Source of the DNA: Gnetum montanum
Taxonomy: Eukaryota; Streptophyta; Gnetopsida; Gnetales; Gnetaceae
DNA length: 64,000 bases
Reading direction: 5' to 3'
Assembly (NCBI GenBank): GCA_015680685.1
Contig: MNCI01003829.1
Location: forward strand, 350 to 64,349
Part shown: positions 11,331 to 22,089 of the stretch, one piece after another
How the letters are laid out: the number at the start of each line of letters is the position of its first letter
How positions within the stretch are numbered: the stretch's first letter is position 1
Notes under the pieces: generated by a model
What the model was told of the DNA's origin: nothing
Database searches by the model: none
What the model saw: the letters and a program-made list of their open reading frames with translations, nothing else
Made by a program: the position numbers and the translations under genes

Positions 11331-14029
11331 TCCTGCTACTGCACTGGCACCTATGATAAATTGGTAGCTTGATCTACCATACTGAAGTAATTGAGAATTA
11401 ACTAATACTTCTCTATGTTAGTCCATGGATCATTAATGATCCAAGCTAGTTTGGCTAGGTTGACAATTCTCAAAACCTTCCATGGACATAGCACATTTGG
11501 AAATAACTTATTTGCTTTAACAAACAAGGTAGAAAATAATTTATATTCAACATCAAATGTGTTCATCTTTTCTTTAAGCTCTTGATACTCTACCATCCTC
11601 TTGGCTATGTTCTTTATAACATCACATTGCCTAGTGTACTTAGCTTAGAGAATTTCTATATCTACTTGTGCTATTTGTAGCTTTTTCTTCATTTCATCAT
11701 GCAGCTTATTCTTAGAATCAAACAAGAAAAGGTAAATATAGCTTGCTTCTATACCTTATTACTAAGGTAGCTAGTTGATAACATGGTAAAATTAGCATAT
11801 TTGAGATTAACAAGCTCCATGTAATGCATTAGTTTCTCTATCATTAGGTTCTTGGTCTTAACTTCTACATGGTGGATTGTAATTACATTATCAAAAATGC
11901 TCTTCTAGAAAGCATCAATAGATTATTATAGAGTAACATTAATGTGGGTGATTTTCTTTTGGATACCCACCTACTTTCTATGATTTTTTTTTAACATATC
12001 TTCTATGGTGACCTTATTTTTCCAAGTTCCAATTTTAATTATAAATTCTACCATGAATAGGTTTTTGTTTACTCATGCTAACATTTTGATATCTACCTTT
12101 GCATTTATGAATTACTCGCAAAGGTAACTTAGATGATTTTCCAATTTCTTCTTCTCCTTGGCTACTTAAGCTAATCTTTGATTTTTTGCTGTTAGTCCCT
12201 TGTTTTCTTGCATCAACATTGTGATGTTTTTTTTTTTTTTGTAATACATAGGCCTTAGCATCAGTGAATAAATCACCCCATGTGGTCTTCTCCATTTAAT
12301 CTCTAATTGGTGTTGCTTGGAAGTTAAGTACTGAACTTCGTTTGTTCTAAAGTTGTCAAGTAACTTTGGTGCTATGAACCAAGTTGAATCCTATAGTTGA
12401 GCATATAGTTGAACCACCTTATCCTACAACTATTAGATCCTTGACTTTGCATGTTGCGGTTAGGTCTCAGTAAGCACCAATTTTCTCATAGTTAAAATTA
12501 ATTCAGATTGAACTATTGTAGTATTTTTAGAAACTTCAAAAATATCTTGAACAATCTAGTCTATTTGAAGAAATTAGTCCAAAGCATCCTTCTACTCATA
12601 TGCGTTCATTGATCCACTTACTCCTCCAACGCTTGCATGTTCTTGAACATTCTGGATACTAGTAAAATTAGGAATGGGAGCCATAGAAACATTCAAGGTG
12701 GCGCTCACCTATTCTACAACATTCTCTAACCTTCATAAGGCATTATTAAAATTTTGGTGCTATGGCCTAATGCAAGGGTAACTCAGAATGTTAATACACT
12801 TCTGGAATTTTGTGTAGCCTAGTAATCCCTTATAAGTTATAATGCAATTCTTGTAGATGTCTAGTCTTGGGAGACTTCGGTCTTATCAAAGAATGTGCAT
12901 AAACATTACCATAATTCTATATATCTTCAGCCTATAGATTGTAATGTCTTCTATAGATTGCTCATTATTGGACAATAGACCTCAAGATCTACTATAGGGA
13001 CATGAATGTTTAGCTCTGCATCTTCCATTTCTGCTACAGATATGCATTGTGGAACTTTAGAGTTGGTAGGTGGTTCAAACTTAGCTTTTTGCATAGGCTT
13101 GATCATTTCTATGCATGGTGCATTTAAAGCTCTCCTAATCACATCATTTACAAATCCCAATATTCTAACTTGTTGTAAAGCCTTTTGATGAGGAATGGAA
13201 ATAGAAGTGTAAGCTTGCTAGTTTGCTTCTCCTCTAATAACTATTGGGTCTCTAGGAAATAGGATGGATCATCTTTGCAAGGTACTTCTCACTCATTATA
13301 GTGCTTCCCATAGCTGCATGTGTTGATATTTTATTCAAGCACTTAGTGAAATAGATGTGATATATTCCTATCTTGAAGTAGATTTTCTACTGTTGCCATA
13401 ACTTTATACTTCTTATTCTTATCCTTAAAGGATCTTTTCAACCATGAACTTTTAGTATTAGGATCAAACCTAGTTGAGCTCATAATGGTTTTCATGCCTA
13501 GATTAGGAAATTCTAACACTAGGGTGATGACTTCCATAGCATTAGACACTATGATTTCCTTAATCTTGACTATGACATCTTCCTGCTTATTATGCCAAAA
13601 CTGGTACATCTTCCCAAGATAGAAATCTTCTTTGGCCAAAAGAGTTGGTCAAAATAAAGAAGCCTATAGTTTCTCTCATATCTTTTGTAGCAAAAATTCT
13701 AGGAAAGATCTAAAATTATGTTCTTCAATCATACCAGCCATGATGGATTTATCACTTAAGGCCTTTATGCATGCATCAGAAAGCATGATCTATCTACTTG
13801 TTGTTGAGGTAGGTCATGCTAAGGCTTCTAATTACACAAATTTCTATGATTGTTGATCTTAAAATATAGTTTAATCAACTTCTTACTCTCTTTCTAGTTC
13901 CTCTATGTGGGGCTATTGTGCTTGATCTCAAGCTTGTCCTTGCTTTCTATCTCTACCACATTTTTCATATGATATTTTTCCCTAAGGCTTTGAGGATCCA
14001 TCTACATCATGAATGCATTTTTATGCCAT
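11331..14029 (-). pseudogene. Env-position ORF of element G (coiled-coil protein)
   Basis: Decayed minus-strand ORF beginning at the ATG at 14029. That start is set by homology: the bases before it, GGTAATTACAG, match those before the ATG of N3 (54,941). An N-terminal domain includes YLGKMYQFWHNKQEDVIVKI (about 13,620-13,560), matching YMGETYLFWNNRK...TIKIKDI in N3. A long region of heptad-like Leu/Glu/Lys sequence follows, and the C-terminal block YQELKEKMNTFDVEYKLF (about 11,590) matches YQELKDTVKAFDIECKQF in N3. Many stops and shifts. The position downstream of integrase corresponds to the env-like third ORF of Athila elements. The internal LPFPCLI-type segment seen in N3 recalls the 'putative plant transposon protein' domain; that link is from memory and tentative. 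I see no convincing membrane helix. Confidence 0.6.
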
Positions 14030-14520
14030 CTGTAATTACCAAGGATCAATCATTAGCATTTTATCATTCTTAATCATTTGATTTGACTAAATCTTTGAAA
14101 AATATAACATTACTAGAGACAGGTGATTACAAAATATTGTTTTCTAGGCTCCAAGGTAACTAATTTGTTAAATTATTAATGAGTTCATTCTACCTATTGG
14201 TCATTACCTTAGTAAGCCATTACATATGAGTGTTAGAAAAATTTTTAAAATTTACTTTTATCTAGAACAAAGAGCTTAACTTGAGGAGCTCAAGGATTTT
14301 TTTAAGCATATTAATAGGGCTCACGGTATGAAAGTTATTGTGCTTAGAAGCCTTTGGGCTCTTGAAACAAAAAGAAATTTTCTCTAATTTAAAATAAATG
14401 TGAAAACTTCTAATTAGGGTTACGTGTATATGTAATTTTTTATAGCTACAATATCATTAGTCCCTACAACATCATAGCTATGACATCAAAGGTCTAAAGA
14501 TCATGTCTTTGCATAGTTTT
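14030..14520 (-). promoter_or_regulatory. Internal promoter and leader before the env-position ORF of G
   Basis: Read on the minus strand, 14,505-14,440 holds GATGTCATAGCTATGATGTT and ATGATATTGTAGC, the same palindrome words as this element's LTR, followed by TATAAAAAATT (about 14,442) and ACATATACACG. Then comes a leader of about 400 bases with a TTTTTCTAACACTC block (about 14,245) homologous to leaders in E (about 24,805) and N3 (about 54,690). It ends in GGTAATTACAG|ATGG, which looks like a 3' splice site directly before the ATG. The arrangement implies separate transcription of the third ORF. Confidence 0.5.
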
Positions 14521-16150
14521 TTTTACCACATTCTATCATTTTCTTCTATTCCAAGTATTTCAAGGCTTCTTGAGGCTTGCCCAATTAGAGGATGAGTCTT
14601 ATCTATGAAGCAAATTATTATAAATGATGAAAACCTTGTTGTATCAACATTGTATTATCCAAAAATTGAAAGGTCTAAGAAGAAAAATGGAAATTTCAAT
14701 GAAATATAGCACAAATCTAAAGAGAAGTTATAAATTATAAAAATTCATAAGTAGAAATTAGCTATCCAATATGTTCCAAAGAGTGTCATATTAGTCTTTA
14801 GTCATGAGTCACAAGAGTTATACACATGGATCCTCTCCAAAGTATGCTCATATCCTTAATTCCTTTGTATAGCCTTTCTTATACGTGTGTGTGGGTACTC
14901 AAGGAACTAAATGTAAAACATTCCCTTGGTCTAATACACACATATATAATTGTTAATATTGAAACCCTATACATAAAAAAAATCAAATTCATAATTGAAA
15001 CACAATGGTGAGGTGATCAAAAAGTTAGAAAAGGATTATAGAAGTGGAACATGAGGTATCTAATCATGGTTACAAGTAATCCTATGTGTGAACTATGATT
15101 AAATAATCAATCATACTTATCAGTTGAGAGTCCAAACTAAGTCCAACCACTTCTAATAACATCACAGTGATTCATCCAAGGCCTACCACTATATGATCAA
15201 CTATCCACCATGTTGAAAATAGAACCACTTAAGAAGGAGAGATTGGGAATCATATATTATAGTTGTTATTAATAATAAATTAATCATTAATGCATGTATT
15301 ATGGACCTTGGTCATTAGTTAGAGGAGTACCTTTAGGCATGGCTCACATGTCTTTTTAGTCTCATAGCTAATGCTAAGCTCTTTAAAGAAGCACCATTAC
15401 GCATGGGTTGCATGTCTTTCTAGCCACATAATGAGATTAGTCAAAGGGGTCATGAAGTTTTGGAAGTAACCTACCTTCAAGCATGGGTCACATGGCTTGC
15501 TAGTCGTACCCTAAGAATAGTTTCTTTAGATCTTAATTAATTATTTTAATTTGTTACCTTTACCATAGGAATGCCTTCAAGCATGGATGACATGTCTACC
15601 TTTTGACATAACAAGGAAGTACTTGTTTATAAATAATACATCTCAAAACATTTAAAAGCATAAGTCTGTCAACATGGGGCAAGTGGACCCTTAGGTGGAG
15701 GTTAAACAATCAATGAATCTCCTTAATGTCACATCCTTATCCATTCCCCTTGGTCCTTTCTCCTTCCTTTATAGTATGATGATTATGGATTACTTTTACT
15801 TTCTAAGTATGATAAGGATCACACCATTTCTATGAGAAGGATCTCTTATTAATGAAATCAAGGGAATGAATGCCATGGTTTCGCTATCATGTACAATTGC
15901 TTATTAAATAACATAGAATAGAATTCCAGCAACAAAGTTTATTTCTAGCACAAAAGTAGCAACTTGATTGATAAAAATACAGAAATAACTAATTAAAAGA
16001 AACAAAAAATACATAAAATAAATAGGAGAAAATATCAAAAATTGTAAAATGTATTAAGAATTGGAAAACATATTAAGAAATGCAAAACACAAATGAATAT
16101 TGTAAAATTAAAAGATGAAAAAATTGTCCCCATGAGATATCATATGGAGT
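14521..16150 (-). other. Pol-to-env spacer of element G
   Basis: About 1.6 kb without coding sequence between integrase and the internal promoter. Contains the four short repeats described separately and a (A)GGGTCCACTTGCCCCATG segment near 15,690 that may correspond to the conserved spacer block of E, F and N3. Confidence 0.45.
15320..15605 (-). repeat. Four spaced copies of an ACATG..CCATGC motif
   Basis: On the plus strand a core like AGGCATGG(G/C)T(C/G)ACATGTCT occurs near 15,335, 15,397, 15,482 and 15,581. The first three are followed by TTT/TTC/TGC-TAG(T/C)C. Each core contains two CATG words 10-11 bases apart in opposite contexts, so it is partly palindromic. Spacing is irregular (about 62, 85 and 99 bases), unlike a satellite. 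Confidence 0.6.
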
Positions 16151-17340
16151 GTGTATCTTTCCCATGACTAAGATTGAAGACAAAGATATGAAAAATGGAA
16201 CAAGCTTTGGAAGTGGTAGAAATGTCAATGGAGTGCATGACTACCTTGGAATCCTTAAATGATTTGACTTATTACATGTTCAACAAAATGAGATTTTGTG
16301 GGTAGTTAGGATGGTATATTTGTATGACATTCAATTTGAATGTAGAATATATGATGCAAGGTCCTTTTCACAATGTTTAAAATTTAGTACATTGGAGAAC
16401 ATGTATGGGATTTTAGTGAAAGACCTCTTCTCCTGGTTGGAATTCTACATGTCTAATCTTAGCATCATGACACTATTTGGTGTATGTTTTATGGACCTCA
16501 TTCATCATGAGTGTTACCTATGGTTTTCATCAAGTACATTGAGATTCATAAGTTATTCTTTCTATGCTAGAATAACATTAAGTTTAATATCACAAGCAAT
16601 ATTCAGGGTATGCAACTCTATTTCAATTAAAAGTTGTAGTTACTTATCATACACTAATTCATACATGGAGCAGCCTATAGAAAGTATCCAAGTAAAGAAA
16701 TAAGCTCATAAGGCATCACTGAGTTTCATGTTCTATATGTTTATATACTTCCTAATTGTCCTAGTAAGGATTTATGTAATCTCCTTATTAGTCATTTTAT
16801 CTTGGCCATTAGCTTAGGAATGATGAGGTGTAATAAGTTTGTGTTCCACCTCTAATTATCTGATTAGTTTTTTAAAGGTAGCACTAGTAAAATGGGTATC
16901 ATTATAAAAAATAAGTGCTCTTGAATCATCAATCATGTTTATCACCTATTGTTGAAATAATCTTGATGTTGTCATTATACCACTATTGCTTCTACCCATT
17001 TCATGCAATAGTTTACAGTAACAATAATGTAGGATTTTCTATTTGACATGGGTGTGATGAGATCCATGAAATCAATTTCCCATAAGTTAAATGGCTTCAA
17101 TGGTTGGATCCATTATTGAGAACCCTTAAGCCTTGTAATCATCACACCATCATGTTGACACCTTTTGTAAATGGAAAAATGAGAGCCATCTTTAAAGATT
17201 ATTAGCCAAAAGTATCATGCCATCAGGATTTTAATGGATGCTCATCTCCTAGCGTAGTGGCTTCCATAAGGCCCCTCATGCACATCCTAGAGAACTCTAA
17301 TTTGATATTCTTTCAAAACACACCATCACACTAGGCCATC
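16151..17340 (-). pseudogene. Integrase of element G
   Basis: Minus-strand integrase remnant. The N-terminal zinc-binding part is seen at about 17,300-17,130 (HEGPYGSHYA, then DGSHFSIYKRCQHDG: the His-His and one Cys of HHCC). The core starts with MDLITPMSNRKSYIIVTVNY (about 17,060); its VNYCMKWVEA replaces the usual VDYVTKWVEA, so the first catalytic Asp is Asn. The TPYHPQTNGQ-like region is at about 16,840-16,800, and the C-terminal part with MMLRLDM continues to about 16,150. Integrase inserts element DNA into the host chromosome; this copy is dead. The 135-codon plus-strand ORF at 16,296-16,703 is antisense to it. Confidence 0.65.
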
Positions 17341-18980
17341 CATGCAAATTTTATAGAGGTTTTTTTGTATCTTAATGTAATGCATAACCTAGTTTATGAA
17401 TTTCTATTTTCGACATTTGTCCCATTCAGTAGGAACTTCTTGTATGATCAAGTAGGTAAGATAATTAGCATACTGGGACTTAATTATGTTAGATGTAATC
17501 ATTGTTGCTTTTTGCAAATAAAAGCTTATTAGGGAACTATTCAAAGTATACCTCTACATTTGCTTTATTATCCCATTGTAACCAAAACAAGTGATTAGCT
17601 ATAGCTTTCTTAGTTTCCTTTTTGTTAAGCATAGTTATGTCAAACTCCTACAAGATTACTAGTCATCATATGATATGAGGACTAATCATTGGCTTATTAT
17701 AAGAAACTAGATTATACTATTGTCATTATACACAAAACCTAGATATTCAAGCCCATAGTGTTTGAATTTCTCTAAGACATACATCATGACAAAAAGTTCT
17801 TTTTCCATGGTGGTATAGTTCAACTATGCATCTACGATACTTCTATTTATGCAATGAATGTAATATGAACATTTTTTAATATCCATCTATATAAGCATGA
17901 CTTACAAGGCAAAACTGGATGCATCTTTCATAACATGGAATGGCTTGAACTAGTCAAAAACTTGTAGGATTAAAGTTTCTACAAGTCTTTGTTTCAAAAG
18001 TTTGAATGCATGATCCCATTCATTAGTCTACTCAAACATTACATACTTTTTATTATTTCTACTAGTGGTTTAGTAATTTCGGAGAAGTTCTTTATAAATC
18101 TCCTATAGTAGCCCATGTATCCAAGGAGAGATCTAAAATCTTTTGCTATATGCAATTTCTATGTTATCCCTTGAATCATTGTTATCTTCTCATGATGTAT
18201 CTCTATCATATTCTCTAACACTTTATGTATAAGAAAAATGTGCTCCTAGACCATCAAATGACTTTTTTGCTAATTAAGCTCAAGATTGGTTTCAACACAT
18301 CATTTTAATACCTACTTTAGATGATCTGATGCTTGCTCAAAATTAGAGTTGTAGGTAGAGAAGTCATCCATGAAGACTTCCATACAATTATCAATTTGTT
18401 ACTAGAACATACTAAGGACTAAGTCCAAGAAATTTGTAAGGGAATTACATAGGCTAAAGAACATCTTTTTGTAGGTAAAAATTCTCTAAGAACTTATGAA
18501 TGTATTCTTGGCCTGATCTTTCAAAACTATCTAAATTTAGTTATAGTGACCATTATTATCTAATAAACTATAATACTTATGACCTATAATTATTTCCAAC
18601 ACTTGGTCAATAAATGACAATGAAAAATGATATTTGAAGTTTCCTATATTCAAAACCTATAATCAATATAGATCCTCCATCCACTCCCTTTCTTTGGTAC
18701 AATAACAAGTGGGCTCACTCATTCACTATATGCTACAAGGTAGATGAATTCAACTTTTAGGATCTTCTTAATATCCTTTTTAACAACTTGCTTTAATTTT
18801 GGATTCAACATCTACTATGTCTGTTATTTGGTTTTGATGCCCAAATCAAGGTAGATTTTATACTGGAATATGTCAAAATCAATCTCTATTATTTCATCAT
18901 ATCAACAAGTAAAAGTTACTGGCCACTTATTCATGACCTATAATAGCTTCTTCTTCTACCTCTGTGTGAGTTGGGCTTTT
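17341..18980 (-). pseudogene. Reverse transcriptase and RNase H of element G
   Basis: Minus-strand pol. The RT catalytic box reads F-M-D-D at 18,374-18,363, preceded by the usual KTTF/MPFGL-type region in broken form. RNase H is at about 17,960-17,660: MEKELFVMMYVLEKFKHY and a YNDNS in place of the usual HTDHS. Numerous stops. Order and words match pol of D (62,790-64,000). Confidence 0.65.
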
Positions 18981-19870
18981 ATAATTACCAATTTACCATT
19001 CTTTAAGAATGCATATTCTAGAGATTAGGGTAATGTTTTGAGTTCAATGGGCTTCAATTTAATATTTTAGAAATTTCCAACTTTTCTCAATCCATCTCTT
19101 CATCCTATTTATGTTCTACATGGAAAAGTTATCATTTCAACTATTCCATCTCATTCAATTTATTAATGTAAGCACTTGTGAGGGTTTCATGAGATTTCAT
19201 TCATATTGTAGACTTCTAGCTTTCATTTGTTATCAGTCATTAGATGTCTTCTTATTTGGTGATTATTGCATACAAGAACTTTGGCACACTCACTAACTCT
19301 TTGTATATTTTTCATGTTGTGATGGTTTTTTATCCAACTGCTTAAATTTTTTGTATGTAATTGCACCCTATGTATGGTATGTGATGCATGGAACATGCTT
19401 CATCTCTATAACTCCATGTTCATTTTCCTTGAAATTTTCAAGGACAAGTTTCAAATTCCTATCTTTGCATCAATAGTACTTAACCAAGCTCTTCTAATGA
19501 TGATGGAAAACTTTCTCTTGCAATTGCCAACATGGATCACTAGGAAATTAGTAGGATATGACCACCCACTAATGATGGTCATAATGTCTTTCACCAATTC
19601 CAAGGAAATGGTAATAGAATAACCTGTAAGCTTTAGCTTGATGTTTTTTTTTTTTTTAAAGGATTCTAGTTCTAGGCTTTATACATTTTTCATGAGATTA
19701 AGTTAACTTTAGAACTTGAATCTAGTAGAGCCTTGCATGGAGTTTTCCTACTATTTATAGATATCTAAGGGGAATTCTAGGATTGGTTCTATTCCTATGA
19801 AGGTTTCCTACCTTAATCTAATTAGTAACAACATGCATTAACATGATAGTTTGTACATTTGTTATGCTTT
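18981..19870 (-). pseudogene. Protease and linker of element G
   Basis: Minus-strand retropepsin-like region. The active-site segment reads LLDSSSKVNLIS near 19,730, where element F has DSGSG; the catalytic triad Gly is replaced by Ser. Downstream is GWSYPTNFLVIHVGN and the flap-distal IIIRRAWLSTIDA segment (about 19,480), then the linker matching that of E near 31,050. Confidence 0.6.
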
Positions 19871-20470
19871 GATTTGAAGGTAGCTTAGAATACATATAGG
19901 AGGATGTGAATGTCAAGTCTATAGCTACAAATGATTATGCAGGTTTGGGTAGACTAGAAAGCTTAAAGAATGGGTGTTTTGGGGCTTGTGCTTGGAATCA
20001 ATTAAGCTATCATCCACTTACATGTTTACAGCTCTAGTGGTATTTTATTATTGTCGTTGTGGAGGCATTTCAAATTACATCAATGGAGCAAGTGGTAAGG
20101 GATTAAAGGCATGAGGCTACAAGTATTATGATAGATGATGAGAGTACGAAGGAGATTTGGTTCATAAAGTAGTGGGCCTATGGTACTCTAGAGGATAATA
20201 GTAGAAACCGAAGGCATGGGTGGTAGAACCACTTGGGAACATAAGTTAATAGACATAATAAACATAATGGTCAAGTTACCGATAAGGATACTAATGCCTT
20301 GGTGATGTCATTTTTTATGACTACAGGTTTTTTCTCTATTTTTGATAATAGTCTTGAGATTGATATGAAGCCCCACTAGGATAATATTATTAGTGTTGAT
20401 AGGGATGCTTGTAGTTTCCTTAAAGATAAGGTAACCTATTGGGTACTTTCCTCTTGGTGAATTTTAAGTT
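19871..20470 (-). pseudogene. Gag tail of element G
   Basis: Proline/tyrosine-rich gag C-terminus in fragments (PYRLPYL..GNYKH-like and YYYPLEYH-like words) corresponding to 38,940-39,300 of F. The start of gag and the capsid part are missing. Confidence 0.5.
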
Positions 20471-20484
20471 TAAGGCATAAATCC

Positions 20485-20556
20485 AAAACTCCTAGAGCTA
20501 TGATGTTGTAGTCATGACATTGTAGCATACAAAAATGCTTCATCATGGTTTGTATG
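20485..20556 (-). repeat. U3 scrap of an Athila-like LTR
   Basis: On the minus strand it starts TGATGAAGCATTTTTGTATG (20,556) and holds TGTCATGACTACAACATCATAGC, as in the outer U3 of LTR G. About 70 bases survive, joined straight to the gag tail. This is probably a deletion or recombination junction rather than an intact LTR. Confidence 0.45.
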
Positions 20557-20639
20557 CTAAATTAATTAAACAAGTAAGGAATCCTATTCATAGATAAATT
20601 TATCATCAACTAAACATAATTATTTAGAATGGCTTACAC

Positions 20640-20977
20640 TACCAATGAAAACTTAATAAGGTAATACTTCTATGTAAAAGAGGGGTGTTGAAACCTGAAA
20701 TAAGTGAACCATAGGTACACTTCAAGATGTATAGAAGTTTCTAACTTATTGCTACCTAGTAGAACCATTTGTAGTAGTTTCAGGTAGAACCATTTCACAT
20801 TTGATCACTTGGTTATATGTAGATATTGAATGGAAGTTATAAAAAAACATCATAAAAAGTTATTTATTTGCTTTGTTGACTCTACAAAAGCATATGACTC
20901 TATTATTTGTACAAAATTATGGTTTCACTTAAATAAATTAGGCATTCCTACAAAATTGATGGTAATTTGACTATTAG
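20640..20977 (+). pseudogene. RTE-type LINE reverse transcriptase, piece 1
   Basis: Plus-strand RT fragment with FDHLVICRY, KKLFICFVDSTKAYDSI (RT motif A, Asp at about 20,878) and KLWFHLNKLGIPTKLM, the typical RTE-clade order. It ends exactly where LTR E begins (20,978). The missing middle and motif C are at 35,241 onward. Confidence 0.7.
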
Positions 20978-21844
20978 TGATGAGCAACGAGTAGTCCCTA
21001 TGTCCAACCATATGAATCACAAGCGTTGCACTAGCGATCCAATTGAATTTCATAGACTTAGCTTGTAAATGTACATGTAGCAAACATGGTGTCTCAAAGA
21101 ACGCGATCGTTGTCTTTTTAGCTCTTACTTGTGCAAGATCTTGTGTATGGCTAAGTGTGAGCCAAAGTATATGATATTTGTTTATATTTTATATTTTTAT
21201 ATATTTTTGCCTAACTGCTGAAGTAAAGATAACAGTTTGGAAATTAATTAATTAACTATCTAACGGTTCCTAAGTTAACTAGCCTAACATAAGTATTCAA
21301 GCCCACTTGTACACATCTTGAACTCATATCAACAATTACCAAATATTTATTCCTAGGCATTACCAAATAGGCACTATTAGGAATACCAAGCATTTATGAT
21401 ATGTTTGAAGTGGTCATACTTATGTGTTAATGAATTATTACATGTGTTAAGTATTTAAAACAAGAATGTAAATTGCATTAATTGTAAAGTGCATGAAATA
21501 AACATGAATCTACTCTAAGTGTTATAAGAAATATCAAGAATCTTATCTTTATTATCAATCACATAAATGTGTTCAGGTACAAGATGTTCAAATAAAGATT
21601 TATACAATTTCTTGACCTTCTACTATGGGCACTCAAAAAATATTCTAACTCTAGGCTAAGAAAACTACAAGACTACGACTATGCTACTAAATGAATGTCC
21701 CCTACCATGCTCCAAAGTGCTAGTATTTATAAGGTTGCCCAGATTTTGAGACATCACATCAATGAGGATGTAGTTTAGGCTATGATATTGTAGTTACAAC
21801 ATCATTGCTATGATATCGTAGCTATGAAAAATTAGATTTTATCA
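20978..21844 (-). repeat. 3' LTR of element E
   Basis: Minus-strand LTR from TGATAAAATC (21,844) to CTCATCA (20,978). TATA box TATAAATA at 21,731-21,724. U3 holds GCTACGATATCATAGC and ACTACAATATCATAGC, the palindromic words of this family. Long stretches match the 5' LTR at 34,389-35,240 nearly base for base. On the minus strand GTCAATCATGGGGATA (21,860-21,845) abuts it as the polypurine tract. Confidence 0.8.
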
Positions 21845-22089
21845 TATCCCCATGATTGACTCGAAACTTTTCCTTAAGTAAACCAAAGTAGGATCAAGCT
21901 TCTTATAAAATTGGAAGGGTATGGAATTATTGACTTACAGGTTCTAACTACTAACTCTAAGTGCTATATTGTATGAAATTACAAGAATTACAAACATGAT
22001 AAAAATGAGTGTCTTGGATAACAAAATTAAACACCCTTACAAAGATGAACAACCAAGATCCTCTAATTGTCAAATATGAGGAGAAGATC

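Larger units (their letters stand above)
10258..20556 (-). mobile_element. Element G: Athila-like retrotransposon with pol and env-position ORF
   Basis: Minus-strand element whose parts appear in order from right to left: gag tail (about 20,460), protease, RT, RNase H, integrase (to about 16,150), spacer with four short repeats, internal promoter and leader (14,520-14,030), env-position ORF (14,029-11,331), GGGTA tract and 3' LTR. It is the only copy here that keeps integrase and the env-position ORF in one line, so it fixes the third ORF as downstream of pol. The 5' LTR and most of gag are missing; only a U3-like scrap remains at 20,485-20,556. Confidence 0.7.

Noticed and set aside
15320-15605. 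CRISPR-like repeat array
   Set aside because: Only four diverged, unevenly spaced copies in a eukaryotic retrotransposon spacer.
16296-16703. 135-codon plus-strand ORF
   Set aside because: Antisense to the C-terminal part of G's integrase; no domain of its own.
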